From contig JAEZAI010000036.1 of assembly GCA_023427825.1 (NCBI GenBank), positions 1 to 5,470 on the forward strand: 5,470 nt of DNA, given 5' to 3'. Under the pieces are notes generated by a model that made no database searches, had not been told where the DNA came from, and saw only the letters and a program-made list of their open reading frames with translations. The translations under genes were made by a program, and so were the position numbers. Source of the DNA: Actinomycetes bacterium. Its GTDB lineage: Bacteria; Actinomycetota; Acidimicrobiia; Acidimicrobiales; Microtrichaceae. Below, piece after piece: positions 4,675 through 5,470 of the stretch (position 1 is the first letter of the stretch; each line of letters begins with the position of its first letter).

Positions 4675-5058
4675 TCAGTACGGGCCCGCCGGAAGGTCGG
4701 CGAACCAGGCCCGAGCGCTTTCCGGCGGCGACTCGTGGGGTTCGTCGACCGCCAAGCGCAGGTAGAACGCCACGCCGTCGAGCGACCCGGCCTGTCGCGC
4801 CAAGCGGCCGATCGGCATGAGCAGCCCGTACTTGTTGTCGCCCTGAAGCCACCGTAGTGAGATGCCAGCGCTCGTCGCTTCGGGCTCGACGCTACGTACC
4901 TCGACGACCTCGATGCTCTCGAAGGAGTCTCCGAAGCCGTCGGCGGGGCGAGCGAGGAAGTCGCGGACGGCTTGGTGCGCCGCTTCCATGTCTGACATGC
5001 CGACCGGGATCGGCGACTCCTCCTCGGCCGGGACCCGGCGGCGGCTCAACCAACCCAT
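4675..5058 (-). CDS. Hypothetical protein, unknown family
   Basis: I do not recognise this protein. From the ATG at 5058 it has 127 residues. It starts MGWLSRRRVPAEEE, then has a helical segment SDMEAAHQAVRDFLAR and an apparently conserved core: IEVVEVRSVEP, ISLRWLQGDNKYGLLMPIGRLARQ and VAFYLRLAVDEPHE. The core looks like an alternating strand/helix domain without cysteines, a signal peptide or membrane helices, so it should be cytoplasmic. The frame is open to an ATG at 5136 (153 residues), but that would leave only 24 bases to the divergent gene, and the extra residues look unstructured. A later ATG at 4998 would give 107 residues. None has a good ribosome binding site, so the start is uncertain. 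A perfect inverted repeat abuts the preferred start. It converges with the lipoprotein gene and diverges from the membrane-protein gene. Confidence 0.65.
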   Translation of the reverse strand: MGWLSRRRVPAEEESPIPVGMSDMEAAHQAVRDFLARPADGFGDSFESIEVVEVRSVEPEATSAGISLRWLQGDNKYGLLMPIGRLARQAGSLDGVAFYLRLAVDEPHESPPESARAWFADLPAGPY

Positions 5059-5073
5059 GGGCAGATACTGCCC
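5059..5073. promoter_or_regulatory. Inverted repeat in the divergent region
   Basis: GGGCAG (5059-5064), ATA, then CTGCCC (5068-5073) is a perfect 6-base-arm repeat immediately next to the preferred start of the minus-strand gene and about 90 bases upstream of the divergent membrane-protein gene. It could be an operator shared by both, if the minus-strand protein does start at 5058. Confidence 0.3.
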
Positions 5074-5160
5074 GACCGTCGTCGTTGGCCGCTCGAGCCT
5101 CAGTAGTGCCGGCATCACGGCTGGCGGACCTACCATCCAGTTCTGGACGAGGAGTACCAG

Positions 5161-5470
5161 ATGCCCACCGATCAGCGACTGCGGAGCGCTGGACTGAAGA
5201 CGACGGCTGCCGGTCGCGTGGCCTACGCAGTCTCACCCTGGCTATGGAAGCCGCAGAACTGCCAACGGTTGCTGATCGTGGCCTGCTTAGTCACCGGCAT
5301 CGCCGTCGGGATGTCGTGGGCATCGGATGAGAGCTGGTTGTCCACCCTTGTCAGTCTGGGCGTGGGGAGTCTCCTGCTGGTCCTGCCCGCCTCGCGATGC
5401 GTCAGCTATCAGCGGCGTCTGGCCATGGCTTCTACCGAACGTAGGGACGTCGCCGGATCGACGATCACCG
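5161..5470 (+). CDS. Membrane protein with two predicted helices (partial, 3' end missing)
   Basis: An ATG at 5161, preceded by GAGGAG with a 6-base gap, opens a frame that stays open for 103 codons to the end of the window. The first 36 residues are basic and polar (MPTDQRLRSAGLKTTAAGR...). Two hydrophobic helices follow: residues 37-54 (LLIVACLVTGIAVGMSWA) and 59-77 (WLSTLVSLGVGSLLLVLPA), joined by a tight DES turn. After them comes a cytoplasm-like basic stretch (SYQRRLAMASTERRD). A helical hairpin with both ends in the cytoplasm is the simplest topology. I recognise no family, and the missing C-terminus may carry the functional domain. It is divergent from the unknown minus-strand gene and may share regulation with it. 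Confidence 0.7.
   Translation, partial: MPTDQRLRSAGLKTTAAGRVAYAVSPWLWKPQNCQRLLIVACLVTGIAVGMSWASDESWLSTLVSLGVGSLLLVLPASRCVSYQRRLAMASTERRDVAGSTIT

Noticed and set aside
1..5470. CRISPR array, transposase, toxin-antitoxin or restriction system
   Set aside because: I found no regularly spaced repeats, DDE or serine-recombinase motifs, nuclease or methyltransferase signatures in any frame.

Overview
The window is high-GC DNA whose codon use (strong third-position G/C) and gene families point to an actinobacterium (Actinomycetota). I cannot place it more precisely. It divides into a chromosomal left part and what looks like the integrase-proximal end of an integrated mobile element.

Left part (1-1225): a two-gene operon on the minus strand encodes a small ArsR-type HTH repressor followed, with a 4-base ATGA overlap, by an AHSA1/SRPBCC-domain protein. 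Its promoter can be read in detail. A -35/-10 pair with a 17-base spacer is bracketed by two copies of a CAACC-N4-GGTTG inverted repeat, one over the -35 and one at the expected transcription start, as expected for an autorepressed operon. Pointing the other way is a complete tRNA-Val gene (anticodon TAC), 1152-1225.

Element end (1226-2851 and beyond): directly after the 3' end of the tRNA come a 12-bp-arm hairpin, a 10-bp palindrome, a tandem 11-mer repeat and a second stem-loop. Then, on the minus strand, come a tyrosine recombinase (integrase) and, upstream of it, a 71-residue excisionase-type winged-HTH protein. This is the usual arrangement of a genomic island, prophage or ICE integrated at a tRNA 3' end. 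The far attachment site is not visible here. Upstream of the excisionase are paired palindromes sharing a 14-mer, one overlapping a plausible promoter, so excision is probably under repressor control. No replication or transfer gene precedes the excisionase, unlike pSAM2-type actinomycete ICEs.

Region 2852-3520 is about 670 bases with no convincing gene. It has regulatory palindromes near the excisionase, a short hairpin, a possible 37-residue small ORF and minus-strand frames that look like decayed coding sequence. Right part (3521-5470), presumably element cargo: a secreted lipoprotein of unknown family, an uncharacterised soluble protein on the minus strand convergent with it, and a divergent two-helix membrane protein that runs off the end of the window. 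I recognise none of these three. No known defence system, CRISPR array or transposase is visible.
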